Origin: JAAYED01 sp040772225
Lineage (GTDB): Bacteria > Chloroflexota > Anaerolineae > UBA1429
DNA: 64,000 bases
Direction of reading: 5' to 3'
Assembly: GCA_040772225.1 (NCBI GenBank)
Contig: JAXGYO010000004.1
Coordinates: forward strand, 1 to 64,000
The position numbers and the translations under genes are program-made. The notes beneath the pieces were generated by a model, which was not told the origin of the DNA, ran no database searches, and was given only the letters and a program-made list of their open reading frames with translations. Position 1 is the first letter of the stretch. The number at the start of each line of letters is the position of its first letter. Positions 26,407-34,630 of the stretch are shown here, piece by piece.

Positions 26407-26814
26407 ATGCGCGATGGCAGCGACCCCGATTTCGTTCAGGAACACCGCTTCATCCGCACCTCAGAACGCATGCAGGGACTGGCGAGGGAGCTTCGCCAAC
26501 GCATGACGCCCGCGGAGCGTATGCTCTGGCAGTCGTTGCGCGGGCACCAACTCGGCGGCCTGGCCTTCCGCCGCCAGCATCCGTTTCGGTTCTGCATCGT
26601 GGACTTTTACTGTCCCGCGCGGCGGCTGGTCGTCGAGGTGGATGGGCCCATTCACCTGTCTGAGCGGCAAGCCGATGCCGAACGAGACGCCGCCCTGAGA
26701 GAACTGGGGCTGCGGGTGCTGCGCGTGACAAACGACGATGTGCTCAACGATCTGCCCGGCACACTGGAACGCATCCGGCGTGCGTGTGAGGAACAGGCGC
26801 ATAGACAGGAATAG
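26407..26814 (+). CDS. DUF559 (Vsr-like) endonuclease-domain protein
   Basis: A 135-residue DUF559 protein. RELRQRMTPAERMLWQSLRG forms the N-terminal helix, FRRQHPFRFCIVDFYCPARR the first half of the nuclease core with the Asp, and LVVEVDGPIHL the second with Glu-x-Asp. VLRVTNDDVLNDLPGTLERI closes the fold. The family is related to very-short-patch-repair and restriction nucleases, but most free-standing members are uncharacterised. Its position 160 bp ahead of a Type III restriction system is suggestive but may be chance. Confidence 0.82.
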   Translation: MRDGSDPDFVQEHRFIRTSERMQGLARELRQRMTPAERMLWQSLRGHQLGGLAFRRQHPFRFCIVDFYCPARRLVVEVDGPIHLSERQADAERDAALRELGLRVLRVTNDDVLNDLPGTLERIRRACEEQAHRQE

Positions 26815-26819
26815 GTCGT

Positions 26820-26905
26820 AGCCCTCACCCCGCCGCGGACGGCGACCCTCTCCCGTTTACGGGAGAGGGTGGCGAGCGCAGCGAGCCGGGAGAGGGCTTG
26901 GCCTC
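26820..26905. repeat. GGGAGAGGG hairpin repeat
   Basis: CCCTCTCCC-GTTTAC-GGGAGAGGG with flanking CCTCACC/GGCGAGCGCAGCGAGCC, between the DUF559 and mod genes. The same stem type recurs at 26290 and, modified, in the 168-bp cassette. Confidence 0.65.
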
Positions 26906-26909
26906 CGCC

Positions 26910-26939
26910 TTGACAACGCCCCCTCGCCGCTCGTAGACT
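26910..26939 (+). promoter_or_regulatory. Sigma-70-type promoter for mod
   Basis: Consensus -35 TTGACA (26910-26915), 18 bp, -10 TAGACT (26934-26939). Start near 26946, about 30 nt upstream of the mod ATG, which has AAGGA 8 nt before it. Confidence 0.65.
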
Positions 26940-26976
26940 CCCCTGTGTCGTTGCTCACGCCCGAAAGGATGCACGC

Positions 26977-28890
26977 ATGTCCAAACCAGAACCCCTCGCC
27001 ACGCCGCCGTCCCACGAGGAGCTGCGGCTGCAGCGCCTGCGCGCGCTGTACCCGGAACTCGACACCGAAGGCGGGCGCGTCGATCCCCAACGCCTGGCCG
27101 GCCTCATTCCAGGCGACTCGCTGGACCCCGGTCCCGAACGCTATGGCCTCTCGTGGAACGGCAAGCGCGCCGCCCAACAGGCCCTGGCGCTCGGTCCCAC
27201 CGGCGCCCTGCGCCCCTGCCCGGAAGAGTCCCTGGACTGGGAGACCACGCGCAACGTCTTTATCGAGGGCGAGAACCTGGAGACGCTGCGCATCATGCTC
27301 AAGCCCTACTTTCGCAAGGTCAAGATGATCTATATCGACCCGCCCTACAACACCGGCGGCGATTTCATCTACAAAGACAACTATACCGCGCCGGTGGCGG
27401 ACTATCTGAAAAAGACGGGCCAGGCGGACGAGGCGGGCAACCTGCTGGTCTCGAACCCGGAGAGCTCGGGGCGCTACCACTCCGACTGGCTGACGATGAT
27501 GTACCCCCGGCTGGCGCTGGCCCGCGAGCTGCTGCGCGAGGACGGCGTGCTCTTTTGCTCCATCGACGACCACGAGGTCCACAACCTGCGCCTGCTGCTC
27601 AACGAGGTGTTCGGGGAGGAGAACTTTGTCGCGGCAATCGCCTGGGAGCGGGCGGACAGCCCTCGGATGGATGCCGACTACTTCTCAACGAAGCACGAGT
27701 ACGTGCTGTGCTGCGCCAGAAACCTGGCTGCGTTCAGAGTGATCCGGTCTGAGTACGAGGGAGAAGAAGTTCCCGATCACTACAATCGAGTGGATGGCCA
27801 TGGTAGACGATACTATCTGAAGCCTCTTCGCGCGATGGGCGGACAGGGCGAGACTAGAGAAGCACGCCCCAACCTGTATTACGCGATCAGCGCACCGGAC
27901 GGGAGCGAGGTATTCCCAAAGCTCGAGGACGGACGCGATGGCGCCTGGAGGTGGGGCCAGGAGAAACTGGCTCGCGAGCGCGCAAGAATCGAGTGGACAG
28001 GGTCAGCATCCGAGTGGACGCCATATTACCGTATCTACGCAGATGAGAGTCACGGCAGGCCCCCGGAGACCATGGTATTTGCGAAAGATGTAGGGAGCAA
28101 CCGTACCGCCACGGCGGAACTGAAGGCCCTCTTCGATGAGGGTCGACCGTTTGACGCCCCGAAACCAGTCGGGCTCCTGAAGCACTTGGTCAGTATGGCA
28201 TGCGATCCGGAATCGCTCGTACTCGATTTCTTCTCTGGCTCCGCCACCACGGCCCACGCCCTAATCGATCTTAACAACGCCGACGGCGGCAACCGGCGCT
28301 ACATTCTTGTGCAGCTCCCTGAGCCGACTGAACGCGAGGACTACCCCACCATCGCCGACATCGGCAAGGAGCGTATCCGGCGGGTGGCGGCGCGCATCCG
28401 CGAGGAGCGCGCGGGCCAGCTCGACCTGGAGCAGCGCGAGACGCCGCTGGACCTGGGGATGCGGGTGTTCAAGCTGGGCGCCAGCAGTCTTGCGGACAAC
28501 AGGCACGAGGCGACCACGGAGGGTCGCCCCGACCAGGACGGCGATTATGCCGCCGCACTGCAGGGCTCGCTGGACACGCTACTGCCCGATTGGCGCCCTG
28601 AGGACCTGCTGTGGGAGGTGCTCCTGAGAGAGGGGTTGCCGCTGGACTGCCGTATCGAGACACTGACCGCGGGTCCGCAGACGGTGTACCGCGCCACCGA
28701 CCCCGACACGGACGGCGACGGCGCCGAGCGCCGTCTGTACGTCTGCCTGGACGACGCCGTGAGCGACGAGCCGCTGGTGGCCCTGCTGGGCGAGGACCGT
28801 AACGCCCGGCTGGTCTGCCGCGAGTCGGCGCTGGCCGACGACAGCGTGGCCCAGAACCTGGCGCTGCATTGCCGGCTGGTGACGCTGTGA
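26977..28890 (+). CDS. mod: Type III restriction-modification methyltransferase (Mod)
   Basis: A 637-residue N6-adenine methyltransferase and specificity subunit. The catalytic motif DPPYNTGGDFIYKDNY (about residue 122) precedes the AdoMet motif LDFFSGSATTAHALI (about residue 415), the beta-class order of Type III Mod proteins. The segment between about residues 225 and 430 is the expected target recognition domain; its DNA has more AGA/GGA/CTA codons and looks less GC-rich than both flanks. The C-terminus ends CRLVTL. The res gene originally overlapped or abutted it, as the stop context is duplicated just before res. Confidence 0.92.
   Translation: MSKPEPLATPPSHEELRLQRLRALYPELDTEGGRVDPQRLAGLIPGDSLDPGPERYGLSWNGKRAAQQALALGPTGALRPCPEESLDWETTRNVFIEGENLETLRIMLKPYFRKVKMIYIDPPYNTGGDFIYKDNYTAPVADYLKKTGQADEAGNLLVSNPESSGRYHSDWLTMMYPRLALARELLREDGVLFCSIDDHEVHNLRLLLNEVFGEENFVAAIAWERADSPRMDADYFSTKHEYVLCCARNLAAFRVIRSEYEGEEVPDHYNRVDGHGRRYYLKPLRAMGGQGETREARPNLYYAISAPDGSEVFPKLEDGRDGAWRWGQEKLARERARIEWTGSASEWTPYYRIYADESHGRPPETMVFAKDVGSNRTATAELKALFDEGRPFDAPKPVGLLKHLVSMACDPESLVLDFFSGSATTAHALIDLNNADGGNRRYILVQLPEPTEREDYPTIADIGKERIRRVAARIREERAGQLDLEQRETPLDLGMRVFKLGASSLADNRHEATTEGRPDQDGDYAAALQGSLDTLLPDWRPEDLLWEVLLREGLPLDCRIETLTAGPQTVYRATDPDTDGDGAERRLYVCLDDAVSDEPLVALLGEDRNARLVCRESALADDSVAQNLALHCRLVTL
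28874..28890. repeat. 17-bp direct repeat, left copy
   Basis: GGCTGGTGACGCTGTGA, the last codons and stop of mod, is repeated exactly at 29401-29417 where it supplies the res GTG start. The two copies bracket the 168-bp repeat cassette. Confidence 0.9.
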
Positions 28891-28930
28891 TCGGGCGGGC
28901 GGCGCGTTTCTGGGCGACCACAGAGGGTGG

Positions 28931-29385
28931 TCCCTACGATGGGGTGCGGCGTGTCTCAGCCCCCGCCCCTGTCCCCTCCCCCGTTGACGGGGGAGGGGAA
29001 CGCAACCGCAGGTTGCGCGGGGTGAGGGCGTTTGGCGCCGCCCATCCTATTCATCCTGTATATCGATTTTCGTTTTCCTGGGCTGACACGGTGGTCAGCC
29101 CCTACGATGGGGTGCGGCGTGTCTCAGCCCCCGCCCCTGTCCCCTCCCCCGTTGACGGGGGAGGGGAACGCAACCGCAGGTTGCGCGGGGTGAGGGCGTT
29201 TGGCGCCGCCCATCCTATTCATCCTGTATATCGATTTTCGTTTTCCTGGGCTGACACGGTGGTCAGCCCCTACGATGGGGTGCGGCGTGTCTCAGCCCCC
29301 GCCCCTGTCCCCTCCCCCGTTGACGGGGGAGGGGAACGCAACCGCAGGTTGCGAGGGGTGAGGGCCTGCCGGGCGGTGCCGCGCA
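28931..29385. repeat. 168-bp tandem repeat cassette inside the mod-res operon
   Basis: Two full copies and one truncated copy; the GATGGGGTGCGG landmark lies at 28938, 29106 and 29274, exactly 168 bp apart. Each contains a CCCTCCCCCGTTGACGGGGGAGGGG-type stem near its start, a CGCAACCGCAGGTTGCG stem, and a TCATCCTGTATATCGAT dispersed motif. The copies appear virtually identical, implying recent amplification. Confidence 0.92.
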
Positions 29386-29400
29386 CCCGTCGCCCCAAAG

Positions 29401-29417
29401 GGCTGGTGACGCTGTGA
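29401..29417. repeat. 17-bp direct repeat, right copy
   Basis: Exact copy of 28874-28890. It contains the GTG start codon of res at 29414. Confidence 0.9.
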
Positions 29418-32191
29418 AACTGCGCTACGATCCCAATCTGGACTATCAGGTCGAGGCCGTCAACGCGGTGGCGGAGCTCTTTGCCGGCCAACCCTACGTC
29501 GAGGCGGGTGCACGGCAGGACCCCGGCGCCTGGCAAAGCGGCGCGGGCATGTTCGTCGTGGGAAACCGGCTGGACCTGCCGCCGGAGCAGTTACAGGCCA
29601 ACCTGCATGAGGTACAGGCGGGTCAGAGCCTCTTTGCGGACGATGCGCTGCGAACGATCACCCAGGACGTGCATCTCGGCGCGCTGGACGGACCGGTCAC
29701 CTTTTACAACTATGCCGTCGAGATGGAGACCGGCACCGGCAAGACGTATGTCTATCTGCGCACGGCGCTGGAGCTGGCCCGCCGCTATGGGCTGCGCAAG
29801 TACATCATCGTCGTGCCTTCGGTGGCCATCCGCGAGGGCGTGCTGAGCGCGCTTCGGGGCACCTACGACCACCTGAGCGCGCTGTTCGGCGGGCAGCCCT
29901 ACGGCTATGGCGTGTATGACTCGGCCAACCTGGGCCGCGTCAAGGCCTTCAGCGAGTCGCGCCAGGTGGATATCCTGGTGATGACCCTGCAGTCCTTCAA
30001 CACCGAGGACAATGTCATCCGCCGCGCGGCGGACCGCTTCATGGGGCTGGAGCCCATCCGCCAGTTGCAGGCGGTGCGCCCGGTGCTGATCCTGGACGAG
30101 CCGCAGAACATGGAGTCAGAAAACAGCATCGCGGCGCTCGCGGCGCTCAATCCGCTCATGGCGCTGCGCTACAGCGCCACCCACCGCGACCCTTACAACC
30201 TCGTCTATCGCCTCACGCCGGCCGAGGCGCACCGGCGACGGATCGTCAAGACCGTTCGCGTGGCGGGCGCGCGGCTGGCGGACGCCGATGACCTGCCCTA
30301 CATCCAGGTCAACGCGATCCGCTCCGGCAAAAAGACCATCGAGGCCAGCCTGCGGCTCTCGGTGCTGGACAGCGACGGCGCCATCAACCTGAAGACGGTG
30401 ACCGTGCGCCCGGGAGCGCGACTGGAGGAGCTCACTCACCGCAGCCTGTATGCCGGCCTGCGCGTGGAGGAGCTGGACCTGGGGGCCGGGGTGGTCCGCT
30501 TGAGCAGAGGCGTCACGATTCCGGTGGGCGAGGCCGTGGGCGATTATCACGAGGCCATCTTTCAGGCCCAGATCGAGGAGACCGTCGCCCGCCACCTGCG
30601 CAAACAGGAGGAGGTGCGCGGGCGGGGCATCAAGGTGCTTTCGCTCTTTTTCATCGATCGCGTCGCCAACTACTGGATGGAGGACGGCCAGACGCAAGCG
30701 CCGCTCATCCGCCGCCTCTTTGACGAGGCCTATGAGCGACTGAAAGCCGGGTATGAGGCGTGGCGCGATCTATCGGCGCAGGATGTGCAGGCGGGCTATT
30801 TTGCCTCCAGCAGCAAGACCAGCCTCAACCCTGTGGACACCGGCGGGACGTCGCAGCGCGACCGCGACGCGTACGACCTGATCATGCGCGACAAAGAGCG
30901 GCTGCTCTCCTTTGACGATCCGCACGCCTTTATCTTTACCCACTCGGCGCTCCGCGAGGGGTGGGACAACCCCAATGTGTTCCAGATCTGCACGCTCAAC
31001 CAGACCGTGTCCACCGCGCGCAAGCGGCAGGAGATCGGGCGCGGCGTGCGCATACCCGTGGATCAGCAGGGCCAGCGCGTGTTCGACGAGCGACTCAACG
31101 TGCTCACGGTGGTGGCTAACCAGTCGTACCGGGCCTTTGTGGCCGAGTACCACGACGAGGTGCTGGCCGCCAGCCGGACACAGATTCAGGCGCACTATGG
31201 CGTGCCACCGGAGGAGCTGAGCGAGGCGCAGCGCGAGGAGGCGGCGCGCCTCTACGGCGCGGAGGCCGCCCCGGCGCCGGAGGACGCCCGTGACGAGATC
31301 AGGGTGACGCTCCGCAGCGAGCGCTACGAGTCGGCTGACTTTCAGGCGCTTTGGAACGCCATCGCCGCCAAAGCGCGCTACCGGGTGCGCATCGACACCG
31401 AGGCGCTTGTGTCGCGGGTGTTGGCGCGCTACGCAGAGCTGCGGGTGAGCGCCCCGCAGGTCGTCGTCGAGTACGGCCACCTCATCGGCGAGGACGGCAA
31501 GCCCGGGCTCCAGAGCGGCGAGGGAACAACGGTCACCGTTGGCCCGCCGCGCGAGCGACCCAACCTGCTGCTCCTCGTGAGTGAGATGCTGGCCGCCAGC
31601 ACGCCGCCGCTGCGCATCACGCGCCGGACCATCCTGCGCATCCTCCAGTCGCTGCCGGAGGCCATCCGAGAGGGGATGGCGGTCAATCCCACGGCCTTTG
31701 CCACGGCCCTGACACGGGTCCTGGCGGAGGAGTTGCGCCGCGAGATGGTCCACGAGATCAGCTATGTGCCGACGGGTGAGGCGTGGGACCGCGCCAAACT
31801 CGAAGAGAGCTTTGAGCGGCTGCAGCGCGCGCTCGAACCCAGCGCGGGCAAGGCCCTGTACGACCACGTCGACGTGGACTCGGAGATCGAGCGGCAAGTC
31901 GCGCGGGCGCTGGAGGCGCACGAACGGGTGCGGCTGTATCTCAAGCTGCCGCGCTGGTTCCAGGTGGCCACCCCTTACGGCGGCTACGCCCCCGACTGGG
32001 CCATCCTCGTCGAGCGCGACGGCGGAGCGGACTGCGTGAAACTGATCCGCGAGACCAAGGCCAGCGCGAGCAGCGAGGACCTGCGGGGCCGGGAGGCGGC
32101 AGCCATCGCCTGCGGCCGCGAGCATTTCCGGGCGCTGGGCGTCGAGTACGCCGTGGCAACCGGGCCGGAGAGCCTGCGGCTGGAAGGGTAG
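29414..32191 (+). CDS. res: Type III restriction enzyme, helicase/nuclease subunit (Res)
   Basis: A 925-residue SF2 translocase-nuclease. Walker A METGTGKT is near residue 104, motif II LILDEPQ near 227, and motif VI RKRQEIGRGVRIP near 540. The C-terminal nuclease has GYAPDWAIL followed by LIRETKAS, the PD-(D/E)xK core, near residues 857-880. The length is normal for Type III Res. The GTG start sits in a duplicated 17-bp segment shared with the end of mod; without the intervening cassette the two genes would have overlapped as GTGA. With Mod it would cleave unmethylated DNA between head-to-head sites. Confidence 0.92.
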   Translation: MKLRYDPNLDYQVEAVNAVAELFAGQPYVEAGARQDPGAWQSGAGMFVVGNRLDLPPEQLQANLHEVQAGQSLFADDALRTITQDVHLGALDGPVTFYNYAVEMETGTGKTYVYLRTALELARRYGLRKYIIVVPSVAIREGVLSALRGTYDHLSALFGGQPYGYGVYDSANLGRVKAFSESRQVDILVMTLQSFNTEDNVIRRAADRFMGLEPIRQLQAVRPVLILDEPQNMESENSIAALAALNPLMALRYSATHRDPYNLVYRLTPAEAHRRRIVKTVRVAGARLADADDLPYIQVNAIRSGKKTIEASLRLSVLDSDGAINLKTVTVRPGARLEELTHRSLYAGLRVEELDLGAGVVRLSRGVTIPVGEAVGDYHEAIFQAQIEETVARHLRKQEEVRGRGIKVLSLFFIDRVANYWMEDGQTQAPLIRRLFDEAYERLKAGYEAWRDLSAQDVQAGYFASSSKTSLNPVDTGGTSQRDRDAYDLIMRDKERLLSFDDPHAFIFTHSALREGWDNPNVFQICTLNQTVSTARKRQEIGRGVRIPVDQQGQRVFDERLNVLTVVANQSYRAFVAEYHDEVLAASRTQIQAHYGVPPEELSEAQREEAARLYGAEAAPAPEDARDEIRVTLRSERYESADFQALWNAIAAKARYRVRIDTEALVSRVLARYAELRVSAPQVVVEYGHLIGEDGKPGLQSGEGTTVTVGPPRERPNLLLLVSEMLAASTPPLRITRRTILRILQSLPEAIREGMAVNPTAFATALTRVLAEELRREMVHEISYVPTGEAWDRAKLEESFERLQRALEPSAGKALYDHVDVDSEIERQVARALEAHERVRLYLKLPRWFQVATPYGGYAPDWAILVERDGGADCVKLIRETKASASSEDLRGREAAAIACGREHFRALGVEYAVATGPESLRLEG

Positions 32192-32225
32192 AGCCGCGGA
32201 GCGTGGTGCGCACCCTGCGGGCCAG

Positions 32226-32286
32226 TGGCAGTCGGAGGGACGGTCTCCGACCGTCCTCGGTCCAGGGATGCCCGGTCTCGACCGGC
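32226..32286. repeat. REP-like hairpins (GACGGTCTCCGACCGTC)
   Basis: Downstream of res: a GGACGGTCTCCGACCGTCC hairpin and a CCGGTCTCGACCGG hairpin, related in style to the 59-60 kb array units. Confidence 0.6.
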
Positions 32287-33123
32287 CTACACCGTCCAGG
32301 TGATCAGCGCTGAACGCATCGAGGGCGGCCACACGAACTGCCCGCCGTCCCAGGTCAGCCGCTCGGTGAGCAAGCCCCGCAGGTAGTCGTCGTGCTCCGA
32401 TGGCCCGTGCAGGCCCAGCTTGCGTTTGGTTTCGTCCAGCGCCTCTTCGATGGACGCGTTCTTCCACTCGCCCCAGGCGCCGGTGTTTTCCATCAGCACG
32501 TCGGGGAAAATGCCCATCTGCACGAGCGCGTTGTAGGCGATGGTCCCGTTAGGGCTGTCGTGCGGCTGGCCCCAGACCCGCATGGCCGCATCCGCCATGA
32601 CGCCATCGGGCAGCGGCATGCGCACCAGCAGGCAGACCCGCCGCCGGGTGACGTCCAGAATGCGCCGCACAAAGTGCGGGAAATCGGGATAGCCGTACAT
32701 GGCGTGTGCGCACAGCGTCACGTCATGTGGCTCTACCACGGCATCGGGCCATCCGCCGTACACCACCGAGACATTATCGAGTTCCCAGGAGGCGACATTC
32801 TCCTGAAGCACCTCCAGCATCGCTCTGGAAGGATCGACGGCCGTCACGTGCCTGGCCTTTTGCGCCAGCAGCAACGTCCACGACCCGGTCCCCGCGCCGA
32901 TGTCCAGCACGGTGGTGTCGCCATCCACCTGGCTCTGCACATAGTCGCGGCTGGAATCGGGACGGGCCCAGCGCCGCAGGACGCGCTCGTGAAACTGCCT
33001 CGCGCGTTCGCGCCAGGCATCGCCCTCTCCCGCATTGATCGTCGTCGGCTCCGGTGCGTGCGGGTCCTTGCGCGCCTCCGCAAGCTGTCGCCAGAGGCGG
33101 ATGTAGTCAGTGATGGGTTCCAT
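32287..33123 (-). CDS. Class I SAM-dependent methyltransferase
   Basis: A 278-residue Rossmann-fold methyltransferase. Motif I is VLDIGAGTGSWTLLLA, motif II acidic residue lies in VTAVDPSRAML, and the later PDAVVEPHDVTLCAHAMYG corresponds to motif IV. A helical N-terminus (ITDYIRLWRQLAEARK) caps the fold. The substrate is unknown; nothing ties it to the restriction system beyond adjacency, and it points the opposite way. Confidence 0.85.
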   Translation of the reverse strand: MEPITDYIRLWRQLAEARKDPHAPEPTTINAGEGDAWRERARQFHERVLRRWARPDSSRDYVQSQVDGDTTVLDIGAGTGSWTLLLAQKARHVTAVDPSRAMLEVLQENVASWELDNVSVVYGGWPDAVVEPHDVTLCAHAMYGYPDFPHFVRRILDVTRRRVCLLVRMPLPDGVMADAAMRVWGQPHDSPNGTIAYNALVQMGIFPDVLMENTGAWGEWKNASIEEALDETKRKLGLHGPSEHDDYLRGLLTERLTWDGGQFVWPPSMRSALITWTV

Positions 33124-33139
33124 GTCTGCTCCAGTATTT

Positions 33140-33195
33140 CAGATTTCAGATTGCAGATTGCAAATCTAGGATTCTAGATGGCAGAGTGCAGATGC
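33140..33195. repeat. Heptamer tandem repeat (CAGATTG)
   Basis: Eight consecutive 7-bp units, CAGATTT, CAGATTG twice, CAAATCT, AGGATTC, TAGATGG, CAGAGTG, CAGATGC. Confidence 0.8.
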
Positions 33196-33221
33196 CAGAC
33201 GAAAGTGGTGTCTGTAATGCT

Positions 33222-33668
33222 TTAGCTGGGATCGGATGGTTGTTCGATTACTGGCGATTGTATGTCATACTCGGCTAACGACTCTGCCAGTCTGTGGCCA
33301 TCCGGACGAGAGTGCAGGTACGCGATGAACCCGTGCAACTGGCGGCTGCAGCTCCGCGCGGACTCTGAGACCTCATCAAGGGTCTCCTGGCTGATATAGC
33401 CAGCGTCCAGGGCGACATACAACTGCGCACGGACTTCGCCCGCCGAGCCCTTTGCATAGCCGAGATACCGCTGGAACTGGGACGGACTGTCGCTCTCAAA
33501 GCCCTCGGCGATGTTGGACATGATGGAAACGGCCGATCGGCGAATCTGGTCACGCAGCCCATAGTCCCTTGACCACATGGATTCGCCAGTCAGTTCATAA
33601 ACCCTGCGCGTGAGCAGGCGTGCGGTGACCCAAACGGGCAAATCCTCAAACTGCCGTATCGCTGCCAT
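33222..33668 (-). CDS. Four-helix-bundle protein (23S rRNA intervening-sequence type)
   Basis: A 148-residue small helical protein of the TIGR02436 family. IRQFEDLPVWVTARLLTRRVY, GLRDQIRRSAVSIMSNIAEGF and SAGEVRAQLYVALDAGYI are the three diagnostic helices. The family is often encoded in rRNA intervening sequences but commonly free-standing as here; no rRNA is nearby. It sits between two heptamer arrays and its function is unknown. Confidence 0.88.
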   Translation of the reverse strand: MAAIRQFEDLPVWVTARLLTRRVYELTGESMWSRDYGLRDQIRRSAVSIMSNIAEGFESDSPSQFQRYLGYAKGSAGEVRAQLYVALDAGYISQETLDEVSESARSCSRQLHGFIAYLHSRPDGHRLAESLAEYDIQSPVIEQPSDPS

Positions 33669-33783
33669 GTTCCCCCCTTTGGATGCTGCGCATCCCTGCT
33701 ATTCATCCCCGCAGATGGCTTGAGACTGATCCGTGCTGCTGTGCGGCTTGACGAGCATTGTAGCAAGCCCGGTCGCCCAGTCG

Positions 33784-33825
33784 TAATCTCCCATCTGCCA
33801 TCTGTAATCTGCAATCTGCAATCTG
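33784..33825. repeat. Heptamer tandem repeat (CAATCTG)
   Basis: Six 7-bp units (TAATCTC, CCATCTG twice, TAATCTG, CAATCTG twice); the inverse complement type of the 33140 array, so the two frame the four-helix-bundle gene in inverted orientation. Confidence 0.8.
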
Positions 33826-33840
33826 CGATCCGCGCCCCCC

Positions 33841-34620
33841 TCACTCATGCACCATCACCATCTTGCGGCCTTCGACGTCGACGACCTGCACGGGGACGTC
33901 ATAGGTGGCAGTGAGGAGTTTGCTGGTCATGACCTCCGCGACGGGACCGTGGGCGATGACGCGCCCGTTGCGCATGAGCAGCACATGGGTAGCGATGGCG
34001 GTGGCGGCGTTGGGGTCGTGGGTGGTCCACAGGATGGTGCGCCCCTGGCTGCCCAGCGAGCGCATCACACCCAGCACGCGCCGGGCATTGGCCAGGTCCA
34101 GGTGCGAAGTGGGCTCATCCAGCAGCATCACCTCGGGCGCCTGCGTCAGGGCACGGGCCACCGTCGCGAGTTGCTTTTCGCCGCCGCTAAGCGACGTCAC
34201 CGGACGGTGCGCCAGCGCCGCAATGCCCACGCTCTCCAGCGCCGACTGCGCCACGGCGCGGTCCTCCTCGCGCGGCAGCGACAACAGGTTCAGATAGGGG
34301 GCGCGGCCCAGGAGCGCGTACTCGAACACGTTCAGCTCAAAGGTGACGTGCTCGTCCTGGGGCACCAGCCCCATGATCTGGCTCAGCTCGCGCCGGCTGA
34401 ACCCGTGCTGCGCGCGGCCGCCCACATGCACCGCGCCCGATTCCGGCTGCAGCAGCCCCAGCAGCACGTGCATCAGCGTGGACTTGCCGGACCCGTTGGG
34501 CCCCAGGATGGCGGTGATGCTGCCGGATCCGATGGCGGCGGTCACGGCGTCGAGCGCGGGCTGGCCCTCGGGCACGTAGCGAAACGTCACCTGACGGATA
34601 TCGATGGCCGGTGGTGTCAT
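33841..34620 (-). CDS. FecCD-type ABC importer, ATP-binding subunit
   Basis: A 259-residue ATPase. Walker A GPNGSGKST, Q-loop region, signature LSGGEKQL, Walker B VMLLDEPTSHLDL and the H-loop WTTHDPN are all intact. Sequence and context match the BtuD/FecE/FhuC group. I start it at the ATG of MTPPAIDIRQ, which leaves a 10-bp gap to the permease stop. It energises the permease encoded upstream. Confidence 0.92.
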   Translation of the reverse strand: MTPPAIDIRQVTFRYVPEGQPALDAVTAAIGSGSITAILGPNGSGKSTLMHVLLGLLQPESGAVHVGGRAQHGFSRRELSQIMGLVPQDEHVTFELNVFEYALLGRAPYLNLLSLPREEDRAVAQSALESVGIAALAHRPVTSLSGGEKQLATVARALTQAPEVMLLDEPTSHLDLANARRVLGVMRSLGSQGRTILWTTHDPNAATAIATHVLLMRNGRVIAHGPVAEVMTSKLLTATYDVPVQVVDVEGRKMVMVHE

Positions 34621-34630
34621 GATCGTGCCC

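Noticed and set aside
28869..29417. Open frame of 182 codons with perfect 56-residue repeats
   Set aside because: The 168-bp units happen to be a multiple of three; the translated product is low-complexity and the DNA is made of hairpins shared with intergenic repeats.
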